Positions 8,101 to 15,819 of a DNA stretch of 64,000 nucleotides are shown here, piece after piece. The notes beneath the pieces are model-generated. The model searched no databases. It worked only from the letters and a program-made list of their open reading frames with translations, and was not told the DNA's origin. The position numbers and the translations under genes were made by a program. The stretch comes from an uncultured Spartobacteria bacterium. Lineage in GTDB: Bacteria; Verrucomicrobiota; Verrucomicrobiia; Chthoniobacterales; JAATET01. The stretch spans positions 1 through 64,000 of the forward strand of contig CALLUD010000025.1 in NCBI GenBank assembly GCA_938011325.1, read 5' to 3'. Within the stretch, counting starts at the first letter, position 1; the number at the start of each line of letters is the position of its first letter.

Positions 8101-8946
8101 CGTGGGATTGCGCACTCCCTGCGCCAGGGAATTGTAGACCAGCGTGCCCCGGGGCGGCGAGTTCCTCGAGACCGCGAACCCGCCATTCAAAAACGCCGCG
8201 AAGCCGTCGTCGTAATTCACGCGCAGCTTCAACTGCCGGACCTTCGCCGGATCCTCGATGTCGAAGGCCAGCCGCACATACGCACTGGTCGCCTTTCCGG
8301 CCATCTGGCTTTTGATGTCGAGCCCGAGCAGCGCGCTCACGTCGGGATTCGATGTCTTGCCGTAATTGGAGAAGCCGACCGCCTGCGGTCCCGTGAGCCA
8401 GCCTGAATCGTCAAACTCCCGCTGCCGCCATGTTGTGCCGAGGGTTGCGTTCGTCGGCACGAATGCTTTCACCGGCGAGTTAGGCGCCACGAGCGTCACC
8501 GTCACGGTCGGCGCCGCGATTCCATAGGAAATGTCCCGATACTGCGCCGGAAACTCCGGCGCATACTCGCTCACCCGGGTTACGCCATCGGGCATGATCA
8601 GGCCCAGATATTCGCCGGAGGCGGAGAGCGCGAAATTTGTGTGAAGCTCTCCACCCGGGACACGCCGGTTTTTGTTCGACGCAAAGACCACGAGATAGCC
8701 CCCGGGCGGGATCGTCACCTCTGGAAACTGCCATTTGCGCAGGTTCGAGGCGCTGTCGGTCAGATACCACCCTTCGAGATTCAGCGGCTCGGGATCGGGA
8801 TTGTGAATCTCCAGCCAGTCGGAGTAGTCGCCGTCTTCATCCTTCAGGATCCCGTCGTTGTCCGCCATGAACTCCGTGATGACGGGCGCCGCCCGGCCCA
8901 TGTCGACGGCGAACAGCAGGAGCAAAACACACAGCAGACGGCACAT
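5149..8946 (-). CDS. Large secreted CotH/lamin-tail-domain protein
   Basis: A 1265-residue exported protein with a signal peptide (LLCVLLLLFAVDMGRA). An N-terminal lamin-tail domain (about 21-125: ITEFMADN, DWLEIHN, LEGWYLTD) is followed by a beta-sandwich region with the NYDDGFAAFLNG motif (about 240-255), a chitobiase-C-like repeat (about 360-440), a CotH-like kinase domain (about 510-860, with KSYRMETWDEWN, GIYTLTERIESDKDRLD, GGYIFKID and GPVWDFDRSLGSDDGRD), a second chitobiase-like repeat (about 885-955), a second lamin-tail domain (about 985-1105: AISEIHFRP, FEFIELRNVG) and a C-terminal beta module containing NWREYARGTEP. This architecture is typical of verrucomicrobial and planctomycetal surface proteins. 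CotH proteins can phosphorylate other proteins; activity here is inferred only from the motifs. Confidence 0.88.
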   Translation of the reverse strand: MCRLLCVLLLLFAVDMGRAAPVITEFMADNDGILKDEDGDYSDWLEIHNPDPEPLNLEGWYLTDSASNLRKWQFPEVTIPPGGYLVVFASNKNRRVPGGELHTNFALSASGEYLGLIMPDGVTRVSEYAPEFPAQYRDISYGIAAPTVTVTLVAPNSPVKAFVPTNATLGTTWRQREFDDSGWLTGPQAVGFSNYGKTSNPDVSALLGLDIKSQMAGKATSAYVRLAFDIEDPAKVRQLKLRVNYDDGFAAFLNGGFAVSRNSPPRGTLVYNSLAQGVRNPTETEEFDLSGQVQDLVAGTNVLAFQLLNESITSSDVYLLAEVRAVVESDDVEPMVGYFSVATPGARNGGPDTLRLPQTVKVSRAPGTFTAPFNLTLSGAAAGQQIRYVMVAPSSNPGANIPDPTLSSTLYTGPISISASRLIRAAVFDPVTGQKGATTTVQYLLLETGSNNNTSNFTSTLPIAVLDSHGGGAPDASTYKTAILHLFEPTGGPASLSATPSLSTRAGFRVRGSSSANFPKKSYRMETWDEWNEDASHSLLGMAADGDWILTGTWGYDDTHIHNAFVFELSRRMGWWAPRTRFVEMFVNTNGGKLDYTDYAGIYTLTERIESDKDRLDIESIGPQDNAGDALTGGYIFKIDRSDPDEVSWRTNRGIPNPESGQSLVMVEPDADDATDEQVAYLKGLVQTFEDTLHSERSAGFATRNYRRFIDVPAWIDHHVLSTLVYDVDGLRLSAFFHKDRNGKIKAGPVWDFDRSLGSDDGRDQNPRSWNAIEYFFTRDWWGYLFQDAEFVQEWVDRWWELRGDIFSNENLEALADTLGAQIGNTIGARDAARWPGSGSGGNTFVSGSHSGEIARMKTWLISTTPGNLGRAPWLDTRIPGPPSASLESGVVPAGTTVTLSGSNTIHYRLDGTDPRPYGGSTATTAPVYSEPITINQTTVLRARRKGNYAPFPVAVVTNWSAPLLRVYLVDEVFAVAGDVAISEIHFRPTEPTPAEREALFEPTAQDFEFIELRNVGNRTVNTFEMVLTDGVGGGSGVTLAPLTLKPGEIALVVRDRSAFEARYGTGMSDRIIGEWKEGALSDSGETLRILARDGSVVQTMTYSTDGVPEGASVNLVEGQWISEAPSPGTYGPTFDQWTKYHFPAGGEVGDRDADPDEDHASNWREYARGTEPLVAEDEREYEPTFDWIVDGDGSVFRLTYKRPVNRPDATYQPQKSEDLKLWEPVSDERVSVQGTVETRKVEIPVTDPQLPQRLFLRLETTVAE

Positions 8947-9062
8947 ACGGACGAGGGGAGACTAACAAATGTGCCGATTAACGATCAAAATGCCACCGAA
9001 TTTCCGCAGCTAATGGGTCAGCCATTGCCCCAGCTCATGTTTCCTGTCTATCTCATCGCGGC

Positions 9063-10082
9063 ATGAATTTTCGTCGACTCCTGCCGTGGTTTCTGTGGGT
9101 GGCCGGCTTTTACGCCGTCTGGCTTTCCATGGTCATCTCGCGGGACCTCTGGCAGGTCCTTGCGGGCCACTGGGGGATCGCGGTGGCAATGGCGGCCGGC
9201 TCCTATGTCGCGGGGGCCACTCCGATGGGCGGCGGCACGGTGGGATTCCCCATCCTTGTCCTCCTCTTCGACCAGCCCGCCACCCTGGGGCGGGACTTCA
9301 GTTTTGCCGTGCAAAGCATCGGCATGACCAGCGCCAGCATCTTCATCATCCTCAACCGGCAGCCGGTGGAATGGCCCATGGTCCGCTGGGCCATCCTGGG
9401 AACGCTCGTCGGCACTCCGCTCGGCATCCTCTTCGTCGCACCGTTTGTTCCAGAGCTCTACATCAAGCTCCTCTTCGCCGTTGTTTGGGCGAGCTTCGGC
9501 ATTCTGCATTTGTTCCGCCTCCGGGAGTTTGCGCAGCACAATGGCCTCGCTCCCGCCGCCCATCGCTTCGACCGCACGGCCGGCCTCGCCGTCGGCTTTT
9601 TCTCGGGCCTCACCGTCGCCGCCATCACCGGCGTCGGCATCGACATGGTGCTTTACTGCGTGCTCGTTCTTCTCTGCCAGGCGGACCTCAAGATTGCCAT
9701 TCCCTCCTCGGTCATCATCATGGCCGTGACCTCGCTGGTCGGCATCGCCACCAAGAACCTCCTCGACGACGTCCAGCCGGGTGTCTTCGAAAACTGGATC
9801 GCCGCCGCGCCGATCGTCATTTTCGGCGCTCCGCTCGGCGCCTTTGTCGTCAATCGAATCGGCCGCGCTCCGACGCTCTTCTTCGTCTCGCTTCTCTGCC
9901 TCGGCCAGTTCGTGTGGACCCTTTCCACCGAATGGTCCCGGCTGGGGATTCCCGGCCTCGTCGCCTCCCTGGCCGCGGTCGGCATTCTCCTGCTCGGCTT
10001 CCAGTGGCTTTACAACCATGGAGTGCGACTGGATCGCCGCGGCTTGAGGCGCCAGTCAGCCCCCGTCTGCGAGAGCGCGTGA
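9063..10082 (+). CDS. TauE/SafE-family (TSUP) membrane exporter
   Basis: A 339-residue polytopic protein with about nine hydrophobic helices. The signature GATPMGGGTVGFPILVL (about residues 51-67) and the second half repeat TGVGIDMVLYCVLVLLCQADLK (shortened here to its core, about 186-207) match TSUP transporters, which move sulfite, sulfoacetate or other organosulfur anions across the inner membrane. The start ATG at 9063 is the first in frame and lies just before a hydrophobic helix. It stands alone on this strand, so the substrate cannot be inferred from neighbours. Confidence 0.85.
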   Translation: MNFRRLLPWFLWVAGFYAVWLSMVISRDLWQVLAGHWGIAVAMAAGSYVAGATPMGGGTVGFPILVLLFDQPATLGRDFSFAVQSIGMTSASIFIILNRQPVEWPMVRWAILGTLVGTPLGILFVAPFVPELYIKLLFAVVWASFGILHLFRLREFAQHNGLAPAAHRFDRTAGLAVGFFSGLTVAAITGVGIDMVLYCVLVLLCQADLKIAIPSSVIIMAVTSLVGIATKNLLDDVQPGVFENWIAAAPIVIFGAPLGAFVVNRIGRAPTLFFVSLLCLGQFVWTLSTEWSRLGIPGLVASLAAVGILLLGFQWLYNHGVRLDRRGLRRQSAPVCESA

Positions 10083-10083
10083 A

Positions 10084-10260
10084 TCAATACCGCCGGGCAG
10101 CCGCCTGCGCGTCCTTTTGCCGCTGGATGCGCTGGTAGCTGTAAATGCCGGTCTGCTGCGCACGCTGCACCTGCTCGCGCTTTTCCTTCGAGACCGACGC
10201 GCACCCGCAACCGAAGCACATCGGCGCCAGCGCGACCGCGAAGACCATCAATATTTTCAT
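10084..10260 (-). CDS. Small probable lipoprotein
   Basis: A 58-codon frame starting MKILMVFAVALAPMCFGCGC and ending QRQKDAQAAARRY. The N terminus is a short hydrophobic signal followed by cysteines, suggesting lipid attachment, although the residues before the cysteine are not an ideal lipobox. The rest is charged, Gln-rich and probably helical. It follows the Hsp70 gene on the same strand after 10 bp. No family is recognised. Codon use and the signal-like start support it, but no clear ribosome binding site is seen. Confidence 0.5.
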   Translation of the reverse strand: MKILMVFAVALAPMCFGCGCASVSKEKREQVQRAQQTGIYSYQRIQRQKDAQAAARRY

Positions 10261-10270
10261 AAGGGGAATC

Positions 10271-11860
10271 TCACCCCATCAGCTTTTCGAGCAAGCGCGT
10301 GGCGAGGTCCTGCGTCGCTTCGTCGAGTTCGGCGAGCCGTTTCTTGAGCTTCGCGAGATGCCCTTCGGCCATTGCCGCTCTCACGCTTTCCGCGATGGCG
10401 TCGATCCGCTCGCGCTCCCCGGGCGGCAATTCATCACCAAGCTGCGCGTAGGCCGCATCGATCGCCGGCAGCATTTCCTCCGCCTTCAACTTCGCCTCCG
10501 CGAGCTGACGATCCGCCATGTCCTCGAAGGCATGCTCGACCGATTCGCCGATCATTTTCTCCACCGCATCGTCGGCCACGTCGACCGCGCTGCGAATTTC
10601 CACCCGCGTGTCCCTGCCGGTGGCGATGTCCCGCGCAAGCACGTGGAGAATGCCATTGGCGTCGATTTCGAACTGCACCCCCACCCGCGCCTGGCCCTTC
10701 GGTGCCGGCGTGAACTCGATGTCAAACTCGCCCAGCTTCCAGTTGTCCTTCGCCAGCTCGCGCTCGCCCTGCAGCACCGTGATCCGCATCGAACGCTGGT
10801 TCGCCACGGCGTTCGTGAACATCTCGCCCTTTTTCACCGGGATCGTCGTGTTGCGCGGGATCAGCACGTTCATCAATCCGCCAAACGTCTCGATGCCCAG
10901 CGACAGCGGCGTCACGTCGAGCAACGTCACCTCCCGCACGCTGCCCTCCAGCACGCCCGCCTGCAGCACGGCGCCGAGAGCCACCGCCTCGTCGGGATGC
11001 TGGCTCGTATTCGGTTCGCGGCCGAAAATCTCCCCGATAAACCGCCGCACCATCGGCATGCGCGTCGCCCCGCCCACGAGAACCACCGCATCGAGATCGC
11101 CCGCGGCGATTCCCGCATCCGCCAGCGCCCGCAGGCAATGCGCGCGCGTCCGCTCGAGCACCGGCAGGCACACGGCATCCATGCGCGGATCCGGCGCCTC
11201 CTCCTTCCGCTTCCGCGCCAGCTCGCGATCGATGCCAAATTCCCCCGCAATCGCCGCGTCGAAATCATCGCCGCCAAGCTGCGTATCGCCATGCGTCGAG
11301 AGCACCTGGAAGACGCCCTCCGCGAGTTCGAGAATGGAAATGTCGAACGTGCCCCCGCCGAGGTCGTAAACCGCCACCTTCGAGCGCTCGCCCAGCTTGT
11401 CGAGCCCGTAGGCCAGCGCCGCCGCGGTCGGCTCCGCCAGCAACCGCCGCACCTCGAATCCCGCGAGTTCCCCCGCGCGCTTCGTGGCCGCGCGTTGCGC
11501 GTCGTTAAAATACGCCGGCACCGTGATCACCGCCTCGCGCACCTCCGCGCCGGTCGCCTTCTCCGCGATGCGCTTGAGATGCCGCAGAATCTCCGCCGAC
11601 ACCTCCTCCGGCGTCGTGCGCACGCCGCCCAGTTCCACGCTCTTTCCGCTGCCGATCAACCGCTTCACCGACCGCACCGGAGCCGCGAGCGTCTGCGCCG
11701 CGCGCCCCACCACGACCTCGCCCGCGTCATTTCGCGCGACCACCGACGGCGTGAGCCGATGCCCGTCCGCGTCCGCAAAGAGCACGGGAAATCCCGAGTC
11801 CATTGCGCCGATCAGTGAATTCGTGGTGCCAAGGTCGATGCCGACAATCATTGCGGCCAT
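10271..11860 (-). CDS. Hsp70-family chaperone (HscA-like), shortened nucleotide-binding domain
   Basis: A DnaK/HscA homologue of about 529 residues from the ATG giving MAAMIVGIDLGTTNS. ATPase motifs are intact: IDLGTTNS, VPAYFNDAQRAATKRAGELAG, LAEPTAAALAYG, VYDLGGGTFDISIL and VLVGGATRMPMV. The substrate domain follows (VTPLSLGIETFGG, IPRNTTIP, QGERELAKDN) with a short helical lid. Between GGDDFD and VLVGG only about 58 residues occur, where E. coli DnaK has about 104, so most of subdomain IIB (the nucleotide-exchange-factor contact region) is missing in frame. The lid is also shorter than in DnaK. A J-domain gene of HscB type lies about 4 kb away and is a likely partner, perhaps in Fe-S protein folding. 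It may instead be a second, specialised Hsp70. Confidence 0.85.
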   Translation of the reverse strand: MAAMIVGIDLGTTNSLIGAMDSGFPVLFADADGHRLTPSVVARNDAGEVVVGRAAQTLAAPVRSVKRLIGSGKSVELGGVRTTPEEVSAEILRHLKRIAEKATGAEVREAVITVPAYFNDAQRAATKRAGELAGFEVRRLLAEPTAAALAYGLDKLGERSKVAVYDLGGGTFDISILELAEGVFQVLSTHGDTQLGGDDFDAAIAGEFGIDRELARKRKEEAPDPRMDAVCLPVLERTRAHCLRALADAGIAAGDLDAVVLVGGATRMPMVRRFIGEIFGREPNTSQHPDEAVALGAVLQAGVLEGSVREVTLLDVTPLSLGIETFGGLMNVLIPRNTTIPVKKGEMFTNAVANQRSMRITVLQGERELAKDNWKLGEFDIEFTPAPKGQARVGVQFEIDANGILHVLARDIATGRDTRVEIRSAVDVADDAVEKMIGESVEHAFEDMADRQLAEAKLKAEEMLPAIDAAYAQLGDELPPGERERIDAIAESVRAAMAEGHLAKLKKRLAELDEATQDLATRLLEKLMG

Positions 11861-11920
11861 CCTATTGCACAAAACCCCGCTCCGTTGCGTGGAAAATCGG
11901 GTGCGACGCAAATGCGCGCA

Positions 11921-12658
11921 TCACACCGCGGCGCCGAGCGGCCCGGCGGAGACCCGGGGCACCGGCGGCCGTCCCACTGGAAACGGCGAGGTAAACGCAT
12001 CGAGCCGGATGCGCTCGTAGCCGCGCGCGTGCTGCCAGATCGCCTGCCGCCGCGTGGTGTCGAGCAGGATGTGGCACGGGAACGGGCTGTCGGGATCGAA
12101 CCCCGCGTTGAAGAGGAACGTGCGCCCGCGCCGGTCCCACCACGAGCCGCGCTCCTGCCACGGAGCGCGACGCATGTGGCCCGAGAGCAGGAAGTCGGGC
12201 GCGTATTTCATCGCCAGCGAGTCGTCGAGCAGTTCGGTGGCGGCGCCCGCGGCGACCGCCGCGCCGGGCAGCGGTTCGTGCTCCAGCACGAGCCAGCACC
12301 CGCCGGTCTCCCGGGTCCACCGGGCGGGATTCTCAAACAACGCCGGGTCCTCGCACTTCCACGGCACCGATGTTACGGCCACCTCCCCGTGGCGGCGCGT
12401 GCCGGAGAGCGACTTCAGCCAATACCAGCGCGACCCCCACAAATCCTGGTCGCCCTCGCACGCGAAAAACGCCACGCGGCTCGCGCCGATTTTCCACGCG
12501 GCAAATTCCGCCATCTCGCGTTGTGCGCGGAGGTCGCCAGCCATGGGGTTGATCAAATCGCCGGCGACGCAGATCGCGTCCACGCGGCTCGCCGCGCCCA
12601 CGAGCCATTCATACCAGCGCGGATGGCCATTGAGGTCACTTGTCAAAAGCAGGGTCAT
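11921..12658 (-). CDS. Calcineurin-like metallophosphoesterase
   Basis: The start chosen, ATG 12658, gives MTLLLTSDLNG, beginning at the first metal-binding strand; an upstream in-frame ATG would add 15 unconserved residues. The 245-residue product has the phosphoesterase series TSDLNG, VAGDLINP, CEGDQD (in place of the usual GNHD), LEHEPLP and SGHMRRAP, then FNAG. The DxH of the first motif is replaced by D-L-N-G-H, so the metal site may differ from classical members. The substrate is unknown. It lies 60 bp upstream of the Hsp70 gene on the same strand and may be cotranscribed with it. Confidence 0.75.
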   Translation of the reverse strand: MTLLLTSDLNGHPRWYEWLVGAASRVDAICVAGDLINPMAGDLRAQREMAEFAAWKIGASRVAFFACEGDQDLWGSRWYWLKSLSGTRRHGEVAVTSVPWKCEDPALFENPARWTRETGGCWLVLEHEPLPGAAVAAGAATELLDDSLAMKYAPDFLLSGHMRRAPWQERGSWWDRRGRTFLFNAGFDPDSPFPCHILLDTTRRQAIWQHARGYERIRLDAFTSPFPVGRPPVPRVSAGPLGAAV

Positions 12659-13028
12659 TTTCGGGAAAGTCGTTGAGGTGAAAAACAGCGCGCCAATGCG
12701 CAAACGGGAAAGGCGAAGTCCTCACAGGCGGGACTCGACCGGGGGAAGCGGGCTGCTGTCGGCGGGAATCAGCTCAGGCTGCCACCGCACGAACGGCGCC
12801 CGCCTGCGTCATAAAGACGAGACTCAACACGTCCCGCGAACGCCTCGGATGCCCCATCGGTGCACCGGGGCACACCACGCCCGAAGCGGCGGGAGAGACG
12901 GAGGACGGACAAGCGTTCACAGCGCCCAACCATCGGCCAGAAACAGAGAAAAAGCAACCCTCCCGATGTTTGCATTCCACTTCCTAACACTTGAAACCTA
13001 AATTGCATGTGATAAACAACGGCCCCTA
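12659..13028. other. Intergenic region, no gene recognised
   Basis: About 370 bp. The left part has the base composition of the neighbouring genes. The right part, from about 12960, becomes AT-richer and leads into the island gene; TTGAAA near 12990 followed by GATAAA suggests a weak promoter with short spacing. No RNA gene or repeat is seen. Confidence 0.4.
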
Positions 13029-13682
13029 ATGGGTGCATGTGTTGTCTCGATTCGGCTCTTCTGGTTAGCAATTGCCCTTGCATCAGTATCTATACACGGC
13101 GGGCTCGCCCAAGGCCTGCTTCTCTACAAGCGCAGCGCGTGGGACACGGCAAGGCCGGAAATTGCTGAGGGTCTTTCCTAGATTAGACGGCTTGGAGCTG
13201 TGTAATCTAGGAAAGACCCAACGTTTATAAGAGAGCTTGCCGGCCCAAATCTCGAACATATCGAAAAGCGATCTTTTTACCTTGTTCGAAAATTGCCGAA
13301 GAGTGAATTTGAAAACCTATATCAACAATCGCCACACGTTTACCAAGCAGTAACACAAGCTAACGCCAACTCAATTTTTGCATCGCATAGCGTGGCAACC
13401 ATGGATACCCGGGAGGTTCGGCGATGGGTCAGCCCCGATGGCGAGACAGATATTACACTCGAGTTTCGCGAAGGAAACGCCATTACGGAACGGGTTCCAG
13501 TGTATGCGGAATGTTCCTCTGAACTTAGCAAGCTCCTTGAGTCCTGGGAAACCACGATCTCCAAACAAGCGCAACTTCACGACTCCTTGAACACGCAAAT
13601 CTCTTTGATTACCGAATTAGAAAAGCAGAAAGAAGCACTACAATACAGCTTGAAGAATCAAGAGCTACTTTTAGGGGAATAG
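13029..13682 (+). pseudogene. Secreted coiled-coil protein interrupted by a 51-bp hairpin element
   Basis: The frame starting at ATG 13029 encodes a signal peptide (IRLFWLAIALASVSIHGGLAQ) and the mature start GLLLYKRSAWDTARPEIAE, then meets TAG and TAA stops inside a perfect inverted repeat (13169-13219). The same frame reopens directly after the repeat and runs to 13682: TFIRELAGPNLEHIEKRSFY, then LVRKLPKSEFENLYQ, and a heptad-like coiled-coil end (LITELEKQKEALQYSLKNQE). Removing exactly the 51 bases of the repeat joins the halves as EIAETFIREL without changing frame. Base composition is clearly poorer in GC than the flanking genes, which suggests transfer. No family is recognised. A TTG at 13293 could start a 129-residue C-terminal product. 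Confidence 0.6.
13169..13219. repeat. Perfect 17-bp inverted repeat with 17-base loop
   Basis: The left arm GGGTCTTTCCTAGATTA (13169-13185) is the exact reverse complement of the right arm TAATCTAGGAAAGACCC (13203-13219). The 17-base spacer is 13186-13202. No T tract follows, and the repeat lies inside an otherwise continuous reading frame, so it looks more like an inserted mini-element than a terminator. No obvious target duplication flanks it. Confidence 0.85.
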
Positions 13683-13758
13683 CCATTTGTCCGTGTAAGA
13701 GGCTTATACGCCCCTTTGCTAACCTGCCAAGCAAAGTCGGGGAGGCTGCAAAACCGCC

Positions 13759-15516
13759 TCACATCCGCCCCGCACCCTTTGCGAAGGGCCACGAGGGCGC
13801 CTCTGGAAATTCCTCGCGAATCGCCTTCCACCGCGCGGCCAGGATCGCCCGGCGGTCGAGGTAGCCGATCAGTTTCCGGTCGTCCTCCTCCGCCACCACG
13901 GGCAGACGCCCGATATCGTGCGTGAGCAGTTTCTGGATGGCGTCGTGCAGCGTGTCGCGGGCGCGAACGGTCACGAGGCTCGTCGTCGCGTAATCGCCCA
14001 CCACCGCACCCTTCACCGCGCACTCGATGCCACGAATCACATCCCCACGCGTCACGATGCCCGCGAGACGCCCGTCGGCATCGAGCACCGGATGCGCCTG
14101 GTGCGGCCCCAGAGACGAATCCCGCGCCGCGATCCTGCCCGCCAGCTCGTCCAGCGGCATCGCGGCGGCCAGCGCGACCGGGTTTCGATCCATCACCGCG
14201 CCGACCTGCGTGTGCTCGAAGACATCCGCGCTGTATTGCGACGGCACGGTCACGCCGCGACGTTCGATTTTCTCGGTCATGATCGACGTGCGTCCCAGCG
14301 CCCGTGCCACCATCACCGACACCGCGCAACACGCGAGCAGGGAAAAGAGCGCCGCGTCCTGCCCCGTCGTCTCGTAGGCAAACACGGCCGATGCCAGCAA
14401 CGCCTGCGACGCTCCGCTGAAGATGCACGCCATCCCCACCAGCGCGACAAGGTGCGGGTCGAGCGCGGGAATGAAGGGCTGCAGCAGCGCACCGGCGACC
14501 CACCCAAGCGCACTGCCGATCGTGAGCAACGGCGCAAGCGTCCCGCCCGAGGTGCCGCTGCCCAGCGCCACGCTCCACGAGAGAAACTTGAGCCCGCACA
14601 GGCACAGGATCGCGAGCACGGTGCCGTTGCCCGCGAGGTTCAGCGTGATGTTGTCGTAGCCGACGCCGAGAGTGCGGGGTTCCACATACCCGACCGCGCC
14701 GACGACCAGCCCGCCCAGCGCCGGCCACCACATCCAGTGCACCGGCAGTTTCTCGAACAAATCCTCGACGAAATACACCGCGCGACCGATCCCGAACGCC
14801 GCCACCCCCATGATTCCCGCGACCAGCAGGCATCCGCCAAACGCCGCAATCGTCGGCGCCGCGACCTCCGGCATGGCAAACACGGGCGCCGACCCGATCC
14901 AGGCGGCCCGCAACGCCGTGGCCACGCTCACCGCCAGCGCCACCGGGATGAGCGACCGCGCCTTGAATTCGAAGAGCAGCAACTCGATCGCGAGCAGGAT
15001 TGCCGAGAGCGGACTCCCGAAAGTCGCCGCCATGCCGGCCGCCGCGCCAGCCGCCAGCAGCGTTTTGCGCTCCGTCGCCGAGGAAGGCAGAATCTGCCCC
15101 ACCAGCGACCCGCCGGCCCCGCCCGTGGCAATGATGGGCCCCTCCGCTCCAAACGGCCCGCCCGTGCCGATCGAGATGGCGGCCGAGAGCGGCTTCAGCC
15201 ACGTGAGCCGCGCCGGGATGCGGCTCGCATTTTCCAGCACCTGCTCCATCGCCTCCGGGATGCCGTGCCCGCGAATCGCCGGAGAGCCGAACTTCGCCAT
15301 CAGCCCCACGATCAACCCTCCCGCCGCCGGCACGAAAATCACCGCCAACCCCAGGGAATTCTCCGCCGGCGAGGCAACCCCCACCCTGCCGTAGAACGCG
15401 AGCGCGGTGATGAACTCGATGAGCCAGAGGAGAAACTGCGCGACAACGGCCATCACGGCCCCCAAGGCCATGGCCAGGAGACAGACCCGGGTGATTCGAA
15501 GAAACGGAAAACTCAT
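13759..15516 (-). CDS. CLC-family chloride channel/transporter with C-terminal CBS pair
   Basis: The start ATG 15516 gives MSFPFLRITR, and the product of 585 residues has about ten or more hydrophobic helices followed by two CBS domains (about residues 445-560). CLC signatures are GHGIPE (83-88), GAEGP (123-127, with the gating glutamate) and GTSGGTLAPLL in the second half. The serine usual in GSGIP is replaced by histidine, as in other CBS-bearing CLCs. CBS domains (VMDRNPVAL, GIVTRGDVI, RLPVVAEEDDRKLIGYL) usually bind adenine nucleotides and set activity. Transport of chloride, perhaps with proton exchange, is inferred from the family. A dyad lies just upstream of the start. Confidence 0.88.
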   Translation of the reverse strand: MSFPFLRITRVCLLAMALGAVMAVVAQFLLWLIEFITALAFYGRVGVASPAENSLGLAVIFVPAAGGLIVGLMAKFGSPAIRGHGIPEAMEQVLENASRIPARLTWLKPLSAAISIGTGGPFGAEGPIIATGGAGGSLVGQILPSSATERKTLLAAGAAAGMAATFGSPLSAILLAIELLLFEFKARSLIPVALAVSVATALRAAWIGSAPVFAMPEVAAPTIAAFGGCLLVAGIMGVAAFGIGRAVYFVEDLFEKLPVHWMWWPALGGLVVGAVGYVEPRTLGVGYDNITLNLAGNGTVLAILCLCGLKFLSWSVALGSGTSGGTLAPLLTIGSALGWVAGALLQPFIPALDPHLVALVGMACIFSGASQALLASAVFAYETTGQDAALFSLLACCAVSVMVARALGRTSIMTEKIERRGVTVPSQYSADVFEHTQVGAVMDRNPVALAAAMPLDELAGRIAARDSSLGPHQAHPVLDADGRLAGIVTRGDVIRGIECAVKGAVVGDYATTSLVTVRARDTLHDAIQKLLTHDIGRLPVVAEEDDRKLIGYLDRRAILAARWKAIREEFPEAPSWPFAKGAGRM

Positions 15517-15528
15517 GCTCGCGGGAAA

Positions 15529-15549
15529 ATATATCGTGTTGCGATATAT
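15529..15549. promoter_or_regulatory. Operator-like palindrome upstream of the CLC gene
   Basis: The arms ATATATCG (15529-15536) and CGATATAT (15542-15549) are perfect complements around a 5-base spacer. The dyad lies 12 bp before the CLC start and upstream of the divergent small gene at 15655. Its AT-rich character stands out from its surroundings. The binding regulator is unknown and none is encoded next to it. Confidence 0.45.
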
Positions 15550-15654
15550 GTCGCGGATGTTCTTTCCAGATAAGGGCGTCCGCCGTCTCCACCGCGGCAA
15601 CCATCGAAATGCCGCGGCTGCCCCGCCGAACAACACGGAGGAGGGTGCATTCGA

Positions 15655-15810
15655 GTGGCCCGCCGCGAGCTGGAGAAACGAATCGGATCCACGGATCTCT
15701 GGAAAGCCGGTGTGCAGTGGGCGATACGGCCAACCCCGGACCACGAGGAATACCAGACCATGGTCGGGTGGACGTCGACGGTGACCTTCACGACCTACCC
15801 GTGGAAATGA
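15655..15810 (+). CDS. Small protein of 51 residues, unknown function
   Basis: A GTG at 15655 sits ten bases downstream of a strong Shine-Dalgarno run (GGAGGAGGG, 15637-15645) and opens a 51-codon frame to a TGA at 15808. The product starts VARRELEKRIGSTDLWKAGV and ends TSTVTFTTYPWK, basic and helical at first, Trp/Thr-rich later. It lies between the divergent CLC gene and the end of the convergent J-domain gene. No family is recognised. The ribosome binding site and protein-like composition are the only support. Confidence 0.45.
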   Translation: MARRELEKRIGSTDLWKAGVQWAIRPTPDHEEYQTMVGWTSTVTFTTYPWK

Positions 15811-15819
15811 CGGGGGCCG

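Noticed and set aside
10145..11818. Long plus-strand open frame (over 550 codons)
   Set aside because: It is antisense to the Hsp70 gene, whose motifs are unambiguous; its Arg/His-rich product is typical of GC-rich antisense frames.
12769..13083. Minus-strand frame of about 100 codons in the gap before the island gene
   Set aside because: No ribosome binding site, no signal or fold pattern, and it overlaps the start of the better-supported island gene.
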